The notes under the pieces were generated by a model. The model did not search any database, was not told where the DNA came from, and saw only the letters and a program-made list of their open reading frames with translations. A stretch of DNA of 64,000 nucleotides, taken from Paenibacillus sp. DMB20. Lineage in GTDB: Bacteria; Bacillota; Bacilli; Paenibacillales; Paenibacillaceae. Within the stretch, counting starts at the first letter, position 1. Every line of letters starts with the position of its first letter. Made by a program: the position numbers and the translations under genes. Positions 46,581 through 56,800 of the stretch are shown piece after piece. Location of the stretch: the NCBI RefSeq assembly GCF_000987955.1, contig NZ_LAZU01000051.1:1-64000 (forward strand). The letters run 5' to 3'.

Positions 46581-48409
46581 ATAACGTATTTCGCAAAATT
46601 GCAGACCGTTTTTCCCGAAACATCCAGACCAGGCTGACCGGATATATCCTGCTCATTCTTCTGCCGCTTGTCGTCATCAACCTCTTTGCCGTCGAACGGT
46701 CAAGGGACATTCTATACGAGCAGGCCGTGAAAAGAACGGAGATGGCCTTGTCTTCGGCGATGAACCACTTTGATCTGGCGCTGCAAAACGTGGAAGAAAT
46801 CTCCACGCTGATCGCGGCGGATCCGAGCCTGAACGAGCTGTTGAACAAAAACGGAGCGGATTTTTCGCCGAGGTCCATCGTTGATTTTTCCAACGTGCTT
46901 CAGCAGCTGTCCAATTCGGTGTCGGTCAACCGGTTTGTTTCGCAAATTTCCGTGTATCACCAAGCCTCCCACATGTTCATCTCGACCCATTTCGGCGGGC
47001 GGAAGCTGACATCGGAGCCTGAACAGGAATGGCTTGTGGAATCGGCCCGGAATAACGGGACGGGGATTTCGTACGTCATGGCCGATTATCCGGTGTCTGA
47101 CGCGCGGACGTTCGGCAAGCTGACGGGAACGGACAGCGTTTCCTTGATCCGTTCCATGGATTTATACAATATGGACCGCCAGTCCAATCTGCTTGTGGTC
47201 ACCTTTAACCGCAGCAAGCTGCTGAACATTCTGAAAACGCTGCTTCCGTCGGAGAACAGCCGGGTTTCTCTGTTGAATGAAAGAGGGGAGGTCATCGTCG
47301 AAACGGGGAAGGCTGCGGCAAGCGGTACCCCGTCCGCCGATGAAATGGAAGTAACGATGAACTCGGATTATTCCTCATGGAGGCTTGCGCTCGTTCAGCC
47401 GAAAAGCGAGCTTTACCGGGAGACCGACCAACTCCGCATGTTCACGTTTACGATTATCGGGATCAGCATCCTGCTCGCTTTCATTATATCGTGGGTCGTT
47501 TACAGCGGAATCGCTTCTCCCGTGCTTAAGCTTTCCCGCGGGATGAAACGTCTGAGCAGCGGCGAAATGAACGTGCGCGTAGAGACCAAAAGAAGGGATG
47601 AGTTCGGCTTCCTGATCCAGTCCTTTAACCGGATGGCATCCGTGCAAAAGCATTTGATCGAGGACCATTACGAGCAGCAGCTCAGGCTGGCAACGACGGA
47701 GCTGAAATTTTTGCAGTCCCAGATCAATCCGCATTTCTTGTACAACACCCTGGATTCCATCTATTGGACGGCCAAAAATTACGAGGCGGACGAGATCAGC
47801 GAGATGGTGATGAACCTGTCGAAGTTTTTCCGTCTCAGTCTGGATAAGGGAAGGCAGGTATTTACGATCGAAGAGAGCATCACCCACCTGCATTATTACA
47901 TTCGGATTCAACAGCTCCGCTTTCTGGACAGCTTTGAAGTCGAGTACCGGATTGCCGAAGAAACGAAGGAAATTCCGATATTGAAGCTGCTGCTTCAGCC
48001 TTTGGTGGAAAACGCGATTTTGCACGGGATGGAGGGAAAAGCGAGCGGCGGAAGCCTTATCCTATCCAGCCGGATCGAAGGAGAGCTGATCAAAATCAGC
48101 GTGGAGGACAACGGGCCCGGGATCGGGGAGGAGCGCCTGTCTTATATCCGGAACGAACTCGAACGGATGGGGTTCCGCAGTTTTCCGTCCCTGTCACAGG
48201 ACGAGGAGAACATCAAGGATTTGTTCGGCCTGCGGAATGTGATCACCCGAATGAGGCTGTACTACGGGGAAGAGGCCCGATTGACGGTGGACAGCCTGCC
48301 CGGCATGGGAACCACCGTATCCATATATATACCGCTTCATCATGCCGGACGGGATACCGGGCGCATGACACCGGTTTCGGCTTTATACGAAGGAGGACGG
48401 GGAGCATGA
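46577..48409 (+). CDS. YesM-type sensor histidine kinase
   Basis: A membrane histidine kinase of 610 residues. Helix 1 is at about 21-41, an extracellular dCache-like sensor follows, helix 2 is at about 289-311, then HAMP (312-365). The LytS/YesM-type kinase core has QSQINPHFLYNTLDS (phospho-His near 384), VENAILHGM and DNGPGIGEE. This class pairs with AraC-type regulators and sugar ABC operons in Bacillus and Paenibacillus. It overlaps the regulator gene by four bases. Confidence 0.94.
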   Translation: MNNVFRKIADRFSRNIQTRLTGYILLILLPLVVINLFAVERSRDILYEQAVKRTEMALSSAMNHFDLALQNVEEISTLIAADPSLNELLNKNGADFSPRSIVDFSNVLQQLSNSVSVNRFVSQISVYHQASHMFISTHFGGRKLTSEPEQEWLVESARNNGTGISYVMADYPVSDARTFGKLTGTDSVSLIRSMDLYNMDRQSNLLVVTFNRSKLLNILKTLLPSENSRVSLLNERGEVIVETGKAAASGTPSADEMEVTMNSDYSSWRLALVQPKSELYRETDQLRMFTFTIIGISILLAFIISWVVYSGIASPVLKLSRGMKRLSSGEMNVRVETKRRDEFGFLIQSFNRMASVQKHLIEDHYEQQLRLATTELKFLQSQINPHFLYNTLDSIYWTAKNYEADEISEMVMNLSKFFRLSLDKGRQVFTIEESITHLHYYIRIQQLRFLDSFEVEYRIAEETKEIPILKLLLQPLVENAILHGMEGKASGGSLILSSRIEGELIKISVEDNGPGIGEERLSYIRNELERMGFRSFPSLSQDEENIKDLFGLRNVITRMRLYYGEEARLTVDSLPGMGTTVSIYIPLHHAGRDTGRMTPVSALYEGGRGA

Positions 48410-50016
48410 ATTTGATCATCGTGGAAGACGAACCCAGACTGCGGAATTCGCTGGCCTACAATATACCGTGGGAAGACCATGGGATCGAGGTCGTCGGATT
48501 GGCGGCGAACGGGGTGGAGGCGCTTCGGATGGCGGAGCGAAAAATGCCCGATTTGATGCTGATCGACGTACAGATGCCGGAAATGGACGGCTTGACCCTG
48601 ATTGCCCGGTTAAAGGAAAAACAGGGCGGTAAGCGGTTTATGAAGATGATTATTTTAAGCGGCCATGACAATTTCGCCTTTGCCCAGCAAGCGATGGAGC
48701 ACGGGGTATCCCGATATTTGCTAAAGCCCGCCGGCGAGGAAGAGATCCTGAAAGCGGTGCTTGAGGCACGGGACGGGCTCCGGGAGGATTTGGAGCAGTG
48801 GAGACTTACGGCGGAGCTTGAAAGGAAGTGGAGGGACCATGTGCCGAGCCTTCAAAACCACTTCATTCTGAATTGGGTGAGCGGCAAATACGGCGAACGG
48901 GAGATCCTAAACCGGAGCAGGGAGCTGTATATGGGCCTGGAAAAGGATACGCTGCTGGCCGCAGCCGTCGTGGACTTGGATCCTCTTCCGGAACATGACG
49001 CCAGGTTTGGCCCGAACGACCGTGAACTGCTGCGGTTTACGATCCGTTGCCTGGCCGGGGAGTTGCTGTCTCACTCTTCCTGTTCGGTGTGCACGGACCC
49101 GGATTCGGACGTGCTTCTTGTGTTTCGGGCCGAGCCCGAACGAAATCCGAAGGAATTCATGCTGCATATCAATGCGTCCGTCGTCAAGCTGCTCTCCCAT
49201 GCCAAGGAAATTTTGAAGCTGACGGCAAGCGCCGGCATTTGCGGAAGGGCGGGAAGGATTGAGGAGCTGCCGCAGCTATATGCGGAAGCCTGCAGAGCCC
49301 TCCAGGAAAGAGTCGTGTACGGACAGGATATCGCCATTCCCTACCGGGAAGAAGAGAGAAGGGACAGGCCGGAAATCTCCGGGCAGCAGCACCTGGAAAA
49401 AATGCTGGAAATTGCGCTGGAGACGGCGGATGAAGCCAAAGCGGCGGAAGCCGTGGAGGGCTTATGGCAGGAGCTCTTCACCCGTACCGGGACATCGCAG
49501 CAGTTTCAGGAGGCCGTGCTGTACATGAACAGCCTGTTTATCCGGATCATGGTCAAGCAGGGCTGGAGTATTCCGGAGGTGATGGGGGAGGACTGGGCTT
49601 TTTTGCAGAACATCCATCTCCTCAACACGAAATCGCAAACGCGCTCCTGGCTGGCAAGAACCGTGAACCGTATCACGGAATATATGAAGGGACAGCGAAA
49701 AAGCAGCAGCCATCAGATCGTTCAAAAAATAGCGAGCCTCATTGAGCAGGAAATCGACCAGGATATTACGCTGCATACCATGGCCGACCGGCTGTACGTC
49801 AATTCCTCGTACCTGAGCCGGCTGTTCAAACAGGAGATGGGGATGGCTTTTTCGGCTTACGTGTTGGAACAGAAGATGGAGAGGGCTAAGCGCATCCTTC
49901 AGGAGGGGCAAAAGGTGTATGATGCCGCAAGGCAGACGGGCTACCGGGATGTCAGTTATTTTACGAAGGTGTTCCGCAAGTACTGGGGCGTCAATCCGGG
50001 GGAGTTTAAACCGTAA
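48406..50016 (+). CDS. YesN-type response regulator with AraC DNA-binding domain
   Basis: A 536-residue regulator. The receiver (residues 1-120) has acidic EDE and phospho-Asp near 54 in LIDVQMPEMDG, with Lys in YLLKPAG. A middle region of unknown fold leads to two AraC helix-turn-helix motifs (about 435-535: MADRLYVNSSYLSRLFKQEM, then AARQTGYRDVSYFTKVFRK). It should activate the ABC and SLH-glycosidase genes downstream on ligand sensing; this is inferred from family and position. Confidence 0.94.
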   Translation: MNLIIVEDEPRLRNSLAYNIPWEDHGIEVVGLAANGVEALRMAERKMPDLMLIDVQMPEMDGLTLIARLKEKQGGKRFMKMIILSGHDNFAFAQQAMEHGVSRYLLKPAGEEEILKAVLEARDGLREDLEQWRLTAELERKWRDHVPSLQNHFILNWVSGKYGEREILNRSRELYMGLEKDTLLAAAVVDLDPLPEHDARFGPNDRELLRFTIRCLAGELLSHSSCSVCTDPDSDVLLVFRAEPERNPKEFMLHINASVVKLLSHAKEILKLTASAGICGRAGRIEELPQLYAEACRALQERVVYGQDIAIPYREEERRDRPEISGQQHLEKMLEIALETADEAKAAEAVEGLWQELFTRTGTSQQFQEAVLYMNSLFIRIMVKQGWSIPEVMGEDWAFLQNIHLLNTKSQTRSWLARTVNRITEYMKGQRKSSSHQIVQKIASLIEQEIDQDITLHTMADRLYVNSSYLSRLFKQEMGMAFSAYVLEQKMERAKRILQEGQKVYDAARQTGYRDVSYFTKVFRKYWGVNPGEFKP

Positions 50017-50115
50017 GGAAGGCTCATCCCAGCGGCCGCTTGAAGAAATAAGAGAGGCATACGAAACAGATCAGACATTACATAGCAATTCTGCACCATC
50101 GAATAAGACGTAGTT

Positions 50116-50158
50116 AAGGCATCCTCCGGTTGTTCGCAAACCGGAAGCGATGCCTTCT
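50116..50158 (+). terminator. terminator of the sensor operon
   Basis: AAGGCATC...CTCCGGTT pairs with AACCGGA...GATGCCTT, a two-part stem with an internal loop, followed by CTTAG. It separates lipoprotein-kinase-regulator from the permease operon. Confidence 0.7.
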
Positions 50159-50286
50159 TAGCATGCGCCAAAGGAGCATCAAATTACCACAAACAGTAAT
50201 GATTGTCGTCTACCGGGCTTTTAAGTCCCGCTTTACAATTTTAGGTATCGAAGTAACGGTTCTCATTCATCAGAGGGGGGAATTGC

Positions 50287-51246
50287 ATGAAGCCAGGATC
50301 GAAGAAACTGCCCGTACCCGGACTGAGCCGCCGCGGATATTTTCCGTCGCTGTGGAGCGATATACGGAAGGAATGGGATTTGTATTTGCTGCTGGTCCCG
50401 GGAATTTTGTTTATTCTGCTGTTTAAGTATACGCCCATGTACGGCATTACGATCGCGTTTAAGGATTTCAACATCTTTACCGGCTTTGCGGATAGCCCAT
50501 GGGTCGGATGGAAGCATTTTGAGAAGCTGTTTACCTCCCCGGACTTCGCGCTGGTATTTCAAAATACCGTCATCATCAGCCTGCTGAAAATCATCATCCT
50601 GTTCCCGCTGCCGATCATCGTGGCATTGATGCTGAACGAGATGAAAAACATGATTTTCAAGCGCTCGGTGCAGACTGTCATTTACCTGCCGCATTTTCTG
50701 TCCTGGGTCATCGTGAGCGGCTTGTTCATTGATCTGTTGTCGACGAACGGCGGTTTGGTGAACAAGCTGCTGGTATCGCTCAACCTGGAGCCGATCGCTT
50801 TCTTTCTGGATAACAGCGTGTTCCGGAGCGTCCTCGTCACCTCGGCCGGATGGAAGGAAACCGGGTGGAGCACGATCGTGTACCTTGCCGCTTTCAGCAT
50901 GATCGATCCGACGCTGTACGAAGCGGCTAAAATCGACGGTGCAGGCAAATGGAAACAGCTGTGGCATATTACGCTTCCCGGTATCGCGCCGATTATCATT
51001 CTGATGTTTATCCTGCGTCTCGGGAGCATTTTGGAAGCGGGAACGGAGCAAATCCTGGTCATGTACAACCCGGTGGTGTACAAAGTTTCGGATGTCATCG
51101 GCACGTACGTGTACAGGCAGGGCCTCGGCAACCAGGATTACAGCTTCACGACAGCGGTAGGTCTTTTCGAAGCCGTGATTTCGTTTACGCTCGTGATCGT
51201 CGGCAACTCGCTCAGCAAAAAATACCTGCAGCGGGGAATCTGGTAA
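50287..51246 (+). CDS. sugar ABC transporter permease (LplB type)
   Basis: A 319-residue permease with six hydrophobic segments and the EAA loop EAAKIDGAGKWKQLWHITLP. The N-terminus (WDLYLLLVPGILFILLFKYTP) is typical of the LplB/YtcP carbohydrate subfamily. RBS GGGGGG precedes ATG 50287. With the next two genes it forms a permease-permease-lipoprotein unit lacking an ATPase gene, which in this family is supplied by a shared MsmX-type ATPase. Confidence 0.94.
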   Translation: MKPGSKKLPVPGLSRRGYFPSLWSDIRKEWDLYLLLVPGILFILLFKYTPMYGITIAFKDFNIFTGFADSPWVGWKHFEKLFTSPDFALVFQNTVIISLLKIIILFPLPIIVALMLNEMKNMIFKRSVQTVIYLPHFLSWVIVSGLFIDLLSTNGGLVNKLLVSLNLEPIAFFLDNSVFRSVLVTSAGWKETGWSTIVYLAAFSMIDPTLYEAAKIDGAGKWKQLWHITLPGIAPIIILMFILRLGSILEAGTEQILVMYNPVVYKVSDVIGTYVYRQGLGNQDYSFTTAVGLFEAVISFTLVIVGNSLSKKYLQRGIW

Positions 51247-51261
51247 AGGAGGGAGAGCGCC

Positions 51262-52186
51262 ATGAAACAGGATCTTGATTTAAAAAACCATTTCCGCCGG
51301 CGTAGGCGTGAACTCCATCAAACCTTCCGCAGGAGAGAAAGTTTTTGCGGCATTCAATTACTGCGTTTTCATCCTGATCGGGATTACGACATTGGTTCCT
51401 TTCATTAATTTATTGGCAAAATCCCTCAGCAGCGAGGAGGCGGTTGTATCCGGACGCGTCGGCCTTTTCCCGGTCGGCGTTCAATTTGAAACCTACAAAT
51501 ACGTGCTGCAGGACTCGATGTTTCTGACTTCCCTGAAGACGTCCGTGCTGCTGACGGTGATCGGAACGGGGCTCAGCCTGATCATGACCACGATGACCGC
51601 TTATCCGCTTTCTAAAATTCGGCTGCGCGGGAGAAAATGGCTGCTGCTCATGTTTGTGTTCACGATGTTGTTCAGCGGCGGCTTGATCCCGACGTATCTG
51701 CTTATGCACAATCTGAATCTGGTCAACACGCTGCCGGTTTTGTTTTTGCCCGCCATGGTAAACGTTTTCAATATGCTGATCATCAAAAACTACTTCGAGG
51801 GGCTACCGGATTCGCTGGAGGAATCCGCCAAGCTGGACGGCGCAGGCAACATCCGGATTTTGATCCATATCATGCTCCCGCTTTCCCTGCCGGTCCTTGC
51901 CACGATCGCATTGTTTTTTGCGGTAGCTTTCTGGAACGATTATTTTGCCGCCATGATTTACATTACCGATCCGGAGCTTAAGCCGCTCCAATTGTACCTG
52001 AAGGAGCTGATCGTTTCTTCCAGCGGGGATTTTTTGAAAAACAACGTGGATGCGGCCATCAATATGACTCCGCAGTCGATTCAAGCGTCCTCCATTCTGC
52101 TCGCGACCATTCCGATTTTGCTGGTGTACCCCTTCCTGCAGAAATATTTCGTCAAAGGCGTGCTGGTCGGCTCGGTCAAGGGCTGA
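51262..52186 (+). CDS. sugar ABC transporter permease (LplC type), frameshift near start
   Basis: The partner permease, about 307 residues with six helices and the loop EESAKLDGAGNIRILIHIML. ATG 51262 follows AAAGGAGGG. One extra A in the A6 run (51282-51287) throws the first codons out of frame; corrected, the N-terminus is MKQDLDLKTISAGVGVNSIK. Without correction the first usable ATG is 51308, which has no RBS. It starts 15 bases after the LplB-type gene. Confidence 0.92.
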
Positions 52187-52277
52187 AGAAGGGGAAAGAT
52201 CATTCCACAAAGGCGGTGATGCCCCGCTTATACAAGGGTTCGGTTTAAAGGTTATCCCATTCCAAGGAGGTTATCGT

Positions 52278-53787
52278 ATGAGAAAAAAATCGGCAATGCT
52301 TGCCGCGTTTCTGGGTCTGAGCCTGGCGGTGTCCGGCTGCGGCGGGGGAGCTTCGAAGCCGGAGTCGCCGGGAGCGGCTCCTTCAGAGGGACCGAAGGGA
52401 GGAGACGCCAACAAGGAGATCCGCATGATCATGCAGTACGGGCTGTTTGATCCGGCCAAGGAATACACGAGCCAGTACATTAACGAGAAGACGGGATACA
52501 ACGTCGAGTACGAAATGCTCCCGGCGGAAAAAGCGAATGAAAAGCTGAATCTGCTCGTGGCCAACAAGGAAAGCTTTGACGTGATGAAGCTGAATTCCGA
52601 GCAATTCTACAATCTCGCGACATCGGGCGCGCTGGAGCCGATCGACGATCTGCTCGCCGCCCACGGCAATCACATCAACCAGGCGATCAAACCGGAATCG
52701 TGGGGCAGCGCGACCATCGACGGCAAAAAGTACGCCATTCCGGAAACGGGGGCGGGCGTGAGCGTCGGCGAGGAACTGGTCGTCCGACAGGATTGGCTGG
52801 ATGAACTGGGGTTATCCATTCCGACAACGACGGATGAGCTGTACAACGTGCTGAAAACGATCAAGGAAAAGAAAAACATCATTCCGCTTACTGGTAGCAA
52901 AGACTCCGTCTACGGCGATATTGCGTACGGTGACATAGCGGCAACGTTCGGAATACTTACAGACTGGAAAGAAGTTGACGGCAAGCTGGTGCATAAGGCC
53001 GAGCAGCCGGAAATGAAAGAATTCCTGGCCTTTATGAACAAACTGTATAAGGAAGGGCTGCTGGATACGGAGATGCCGATCAACACGGCGCAAAAAGCGA
53101 TCGAGAAATTCGCAAGCGGCAAGGCAGCCGTTTACAAGCTGGCCTGGTGGAACGCGGGCAGCACGATTTCGGCGCTGAATCAAAACTTCCCGGATGCCAA
53201 GGTATCTGTGATCCCATATCTGAAAGGGAAGGATGGGAAAGCCGTCGTTGGAGCCGACACGAAAACCAGCTGGTTCATTGCCATCCCGAAGTCATCCAAA
53301 AATAAAGAGGAGGCGATGAAATTTTTGAACGCGAAGCTGGAGCCAGAGACGTTCAAAGGCCTGGCCATCGGTACGGAAGGTGTTCACCATGAGGTGAAGG
53401 ACGGCAAATATTATCCGATTCTTCCGAAATTCAATGATGATTTGGGCAATGCCAGCGCCTTTGTAACCGGTGTTGACGAGGAGAAATATCCGATTTATTG
53501 GCAGGCACGTGTACGGAAGGATCCGATTGTTCAGAATTATTTTGAGACGTTCCAGAAAAATGCCGAGGGCATTATCGTCATTGATCCGATGTCCAAGGCA
53601 CCCCCGATCAATGCCGTTTCGAAAAATACGCTGAAGCTCAGAACGCTGCTTAACGATAACATGCTGAAATTCATCAGCGGTTCCGAGCCGTTGGAAAACT
53701 ACGATAAATTCCTGGAGCAGTGGCGTGCGGAAGGCGGAGCCGATATGGTAAAGGCCGCAAACGAGTGGTATCAGACGAAAAAAATAA
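52278..53787 (+). CDS. sugar-binding lipoprotein (LplA type)
   Basis: The second family 1 binding protein of the locus, about 502 residues, with lipobox LAVSGC (Cys near residue 21) and a Gly/Ser/Pro-rich linker. Mature features are QYGLFDPAKEYTSQYINEKT, VRQDWLDELGLSIPTTTDEL and FLEQWRAEGGADMVKAANEW near the end. RBS AAGGAGG precedes ATG 52278. The open frame runs on to 53849 only because the A7 run at 53778-53784 has one extra A; with six As the protein ends QTKK at TAA 53785-53787, just before a terminator. Confidence 0.92.
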
Positions 53788-53800
53788 TAGGAGGTTTTAC

Positions 53801-53830
53801 GAGCAGCTTGCGTTCGCGGCTGCTTTTTTT
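53801..53830 (+). terminator. terminator after the LplA-type gene
   Basis: GAGCAGC and GCTGCTT form a stem closed by TTGCGTTCGCG, followed by a T7 run. It lies inside the uncorrected reading frame, evidence that the frame there is false. Confidence 0.75.
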
Positions 53831-53863
53831 CCAAAAAAAATTCCGATGAAAGGTGGTTATGTG

Positions 53864-56800
53864 ATGAAGCTGAATCTCCGAAGACGTATGGCTGCTTTGC
53901 TGAGCGTTGCCCTGATCATCTCTTCGGTGACCCTGGGGACGCCGGCGGCAGTAGCCGGCGATCCCGATACGGGAGGCCAGGGAAGTCCCTCGGCTGCTGC
54001 TGCCGACCCTGTAACCTTGGTTTCCCAAGATGAGCATACCGTTCTGGAATTTACGGATATCAACCCCGGGGAGGAAGCGTTGTCCCAAAAATCCGGTTAT
54101 CTGGCTTTGTTCACGCACGGAGCCCGAGTAACGGCTGACGTGTACGATAACGACGTGCTTATCCGGGAGCAGACCGTGGCTCTCGTGGTGGATGCCGCCG
54201 GCGTGGTGCAGAAAAAACACGGGCCCGACGGCGATCCGCCCAATGCGTGGGATACGGAGGAAAATGCCGCGATTCCGGAAGGCGGCTATATCGTTCTTGC
54301 CGGCGACGGCTCGTGGGACGATTCCGGATACCGGAAGCCGCTGTTCCTGCATTATGAAGCCGGGGACCGGATCAAGTTGAAACGCGGCGGCGTCGAGGTG
54401 ACCGCGGCGGATTTTCTGACGCAGACGCCGGGGCCGAATCCGGATCCCGAACCCGAGCCTGAGCCTGGGGAGAAACCAGAACTCGTGCTGAATACCCCGC
54501 CCGACACGACGGTAACCATCCCGCTGGTGGAGGTATCCGGCTACGTGAAAAACTACATGGAGGATAAAGCAATGCGAGTTACGGTCAATGACAAGGAGGC
54601 ACCCCTTACGGCCAGCGGAAGCTTCAAGCTGAATGTTTACCTGCATCCGGGGCCGAATGCGGTGACGGTCCGGCTGTGGGAGGGCGAAGCCGAGCAGGCT
54701 TCCGTTACCCTGAATGCCGTCTATGATACGGCGGGCCAGATCGAGGATTATATCGAGGTGGAGGCCGCGCCGGCCGATATCACGATCGGCATTGAAGGAC
54801 CGCGCAAAAAGCTGGACTTTATCGACAAGGACGTCACCGGAATCGAAAATATTATAGCCCTATACACCCGCGATTATGGTCCTTCGCTGCTTGTGCCCAA
54901 GTATAACGTGGCGGTTCTGGTAGACGGAAACAACCGGGTCGTCCAGGTGGTCAATCCGTCCGTGGGCGGAAAGCCGCCGGTCTGGACGGGACCGACCGAG
55001 CTTACGATCCCCGAGGACGGGTATGTGCTCATGGCCCAGGATAACAGCTATGCGGGCAATGACATCAAGCGTTTCCTGGCCGAAAAATTCAAGGTCGGCG
55101 ACATGATCAAGCTGCGCAAGAACGGGGAAGTCGTCGCTATAAGGGATTTGAGAAGCGGCTTTATTGCCAGGCTGAAGCTCGAAAATCCGCCGATGTACAC
55201 GGTTACCGATTCCCAAACGGATATCAAGGGGATGATTGAAAATATCGACGATCCGTCGGCCATCGAACTGACGGTAAATGACGCGGAGGTCCCTTTTGCT
55301 CCCGACGGCTCCTTTTCCTATTCGTATCCGCTGCAAACAGGAACGAATTATGTGGATGTTAAGGTGCTGAAGCGCGGCAAGGAGCAGGACGCGAGGAGTC
55401 TTGCGATATTCAACCGTCCCGGATTTTCAACGCAGAAGGATGTTATTTTGTGGGTGGACCAGGCGGCCAACGCGAGAAAGTTCCAAACCAGCGACCATGT
55501 GCGGGATTTTCTGGAGCAGGCGAAAAAAAGCGGGAGTCACCTCCATCGTGCTCGACGTCAAGGGAGTGGAAGGCTTCGTCTCCTACAAAAAGAACGATTT
55601 GACCGGACGTCCGTACGTGAGCGAGATCAAAGCGCCGCAAAAAGCCGGAGCCAATCCCGATCTGGATCTGCTGCAGGAATTCATTACGCACGGCCACTCG
55701 CTGGGTCTAAAAATCCATGCGGCGATCAATGATTTTGCGGAAGGGTCCATCGCTCACCAGGAATTCGCCGTCCTGAACGATCATCTGGATTGGGAAGAGC
55801 GGGTTCATTTTGCGGAAAACAACGGGGAGATCAAGCGCCTCCGGGAAAGCGCCAAGCAGGGGTTGGTCGCCTTCGTCAACCCTTCGAACGATGAAGTCCG
55901 GCAGTATCAGCTCAAAACGTTTGAAGAAATCATTAAAAACTATCAGGTCGACGGCGTCGTCCACGACAGGGGACGGTATGACAACGAGGGCGCCGATTTC
56001 AGCGACGAAACGAGGGCCAAGTTCGAGCAGTTTCTTCAGGCGAGAGGCAAGCAGCTGGTCAATTGGCCGAACGACGTTTTTTACTACGATCAGTCGGTTC
56101 GCGTGTATGGACCGCTGATTCAGGACTGGTGGGAGTTCCGTTCGGCTACGATCCAGAGCTTTTTCGGGGAAGTGAAAAGCCTCGTCGACGCTTATGAAGC
56201 CTCTACCGGAAGATCCATACAGGTATCATCTTATGTCGGCTCCTGGTATGAAACGTATTATTTGAACGGCGTGAACTGGGGCAGCAAAAACTTCCGTTTC
56301 GATCCCCGGCTGGGGATGCCGGATGAATCGGTTTATACGCCGGCGTATTACGATACGGGGTACATTGAATATTTGGATTTTCTGATGATCGGTGCCTATC
56401 AAACCACAAGCAGCGAGGTCAAAAAGTACATTACCCTCGGAAATATCGTGACCAACGGGGAAATTCCGCTGTATGCGGGCATCGCCTTGAATAACGTGCA
56501 GGAACCGGCCATGCAGCGCGAGGTGTTTCAGGCCGGCCTCAGCAGCACGAATGGCCTGATGCTGTTTGACGCCTCGCAGGTGAACTGGCCCGTCATCACG
56601 GCATCGCTTCAGGATAAGGAATGGGTCAAGGACTACCAGCTCGGCATGAGCCTTCCGGGAAATCCGAACGGCTTCCTGGAAGGAGACTTCTATAACGTCA
56701 ACCGCGTAGAGGGCAACATCAACGTCATGACGGACGCCTTCGGATATTCCACGGGGACGAACCGTTTCGGCGTGGAGGTGGTCGTGAACGCCTCCGGCGA

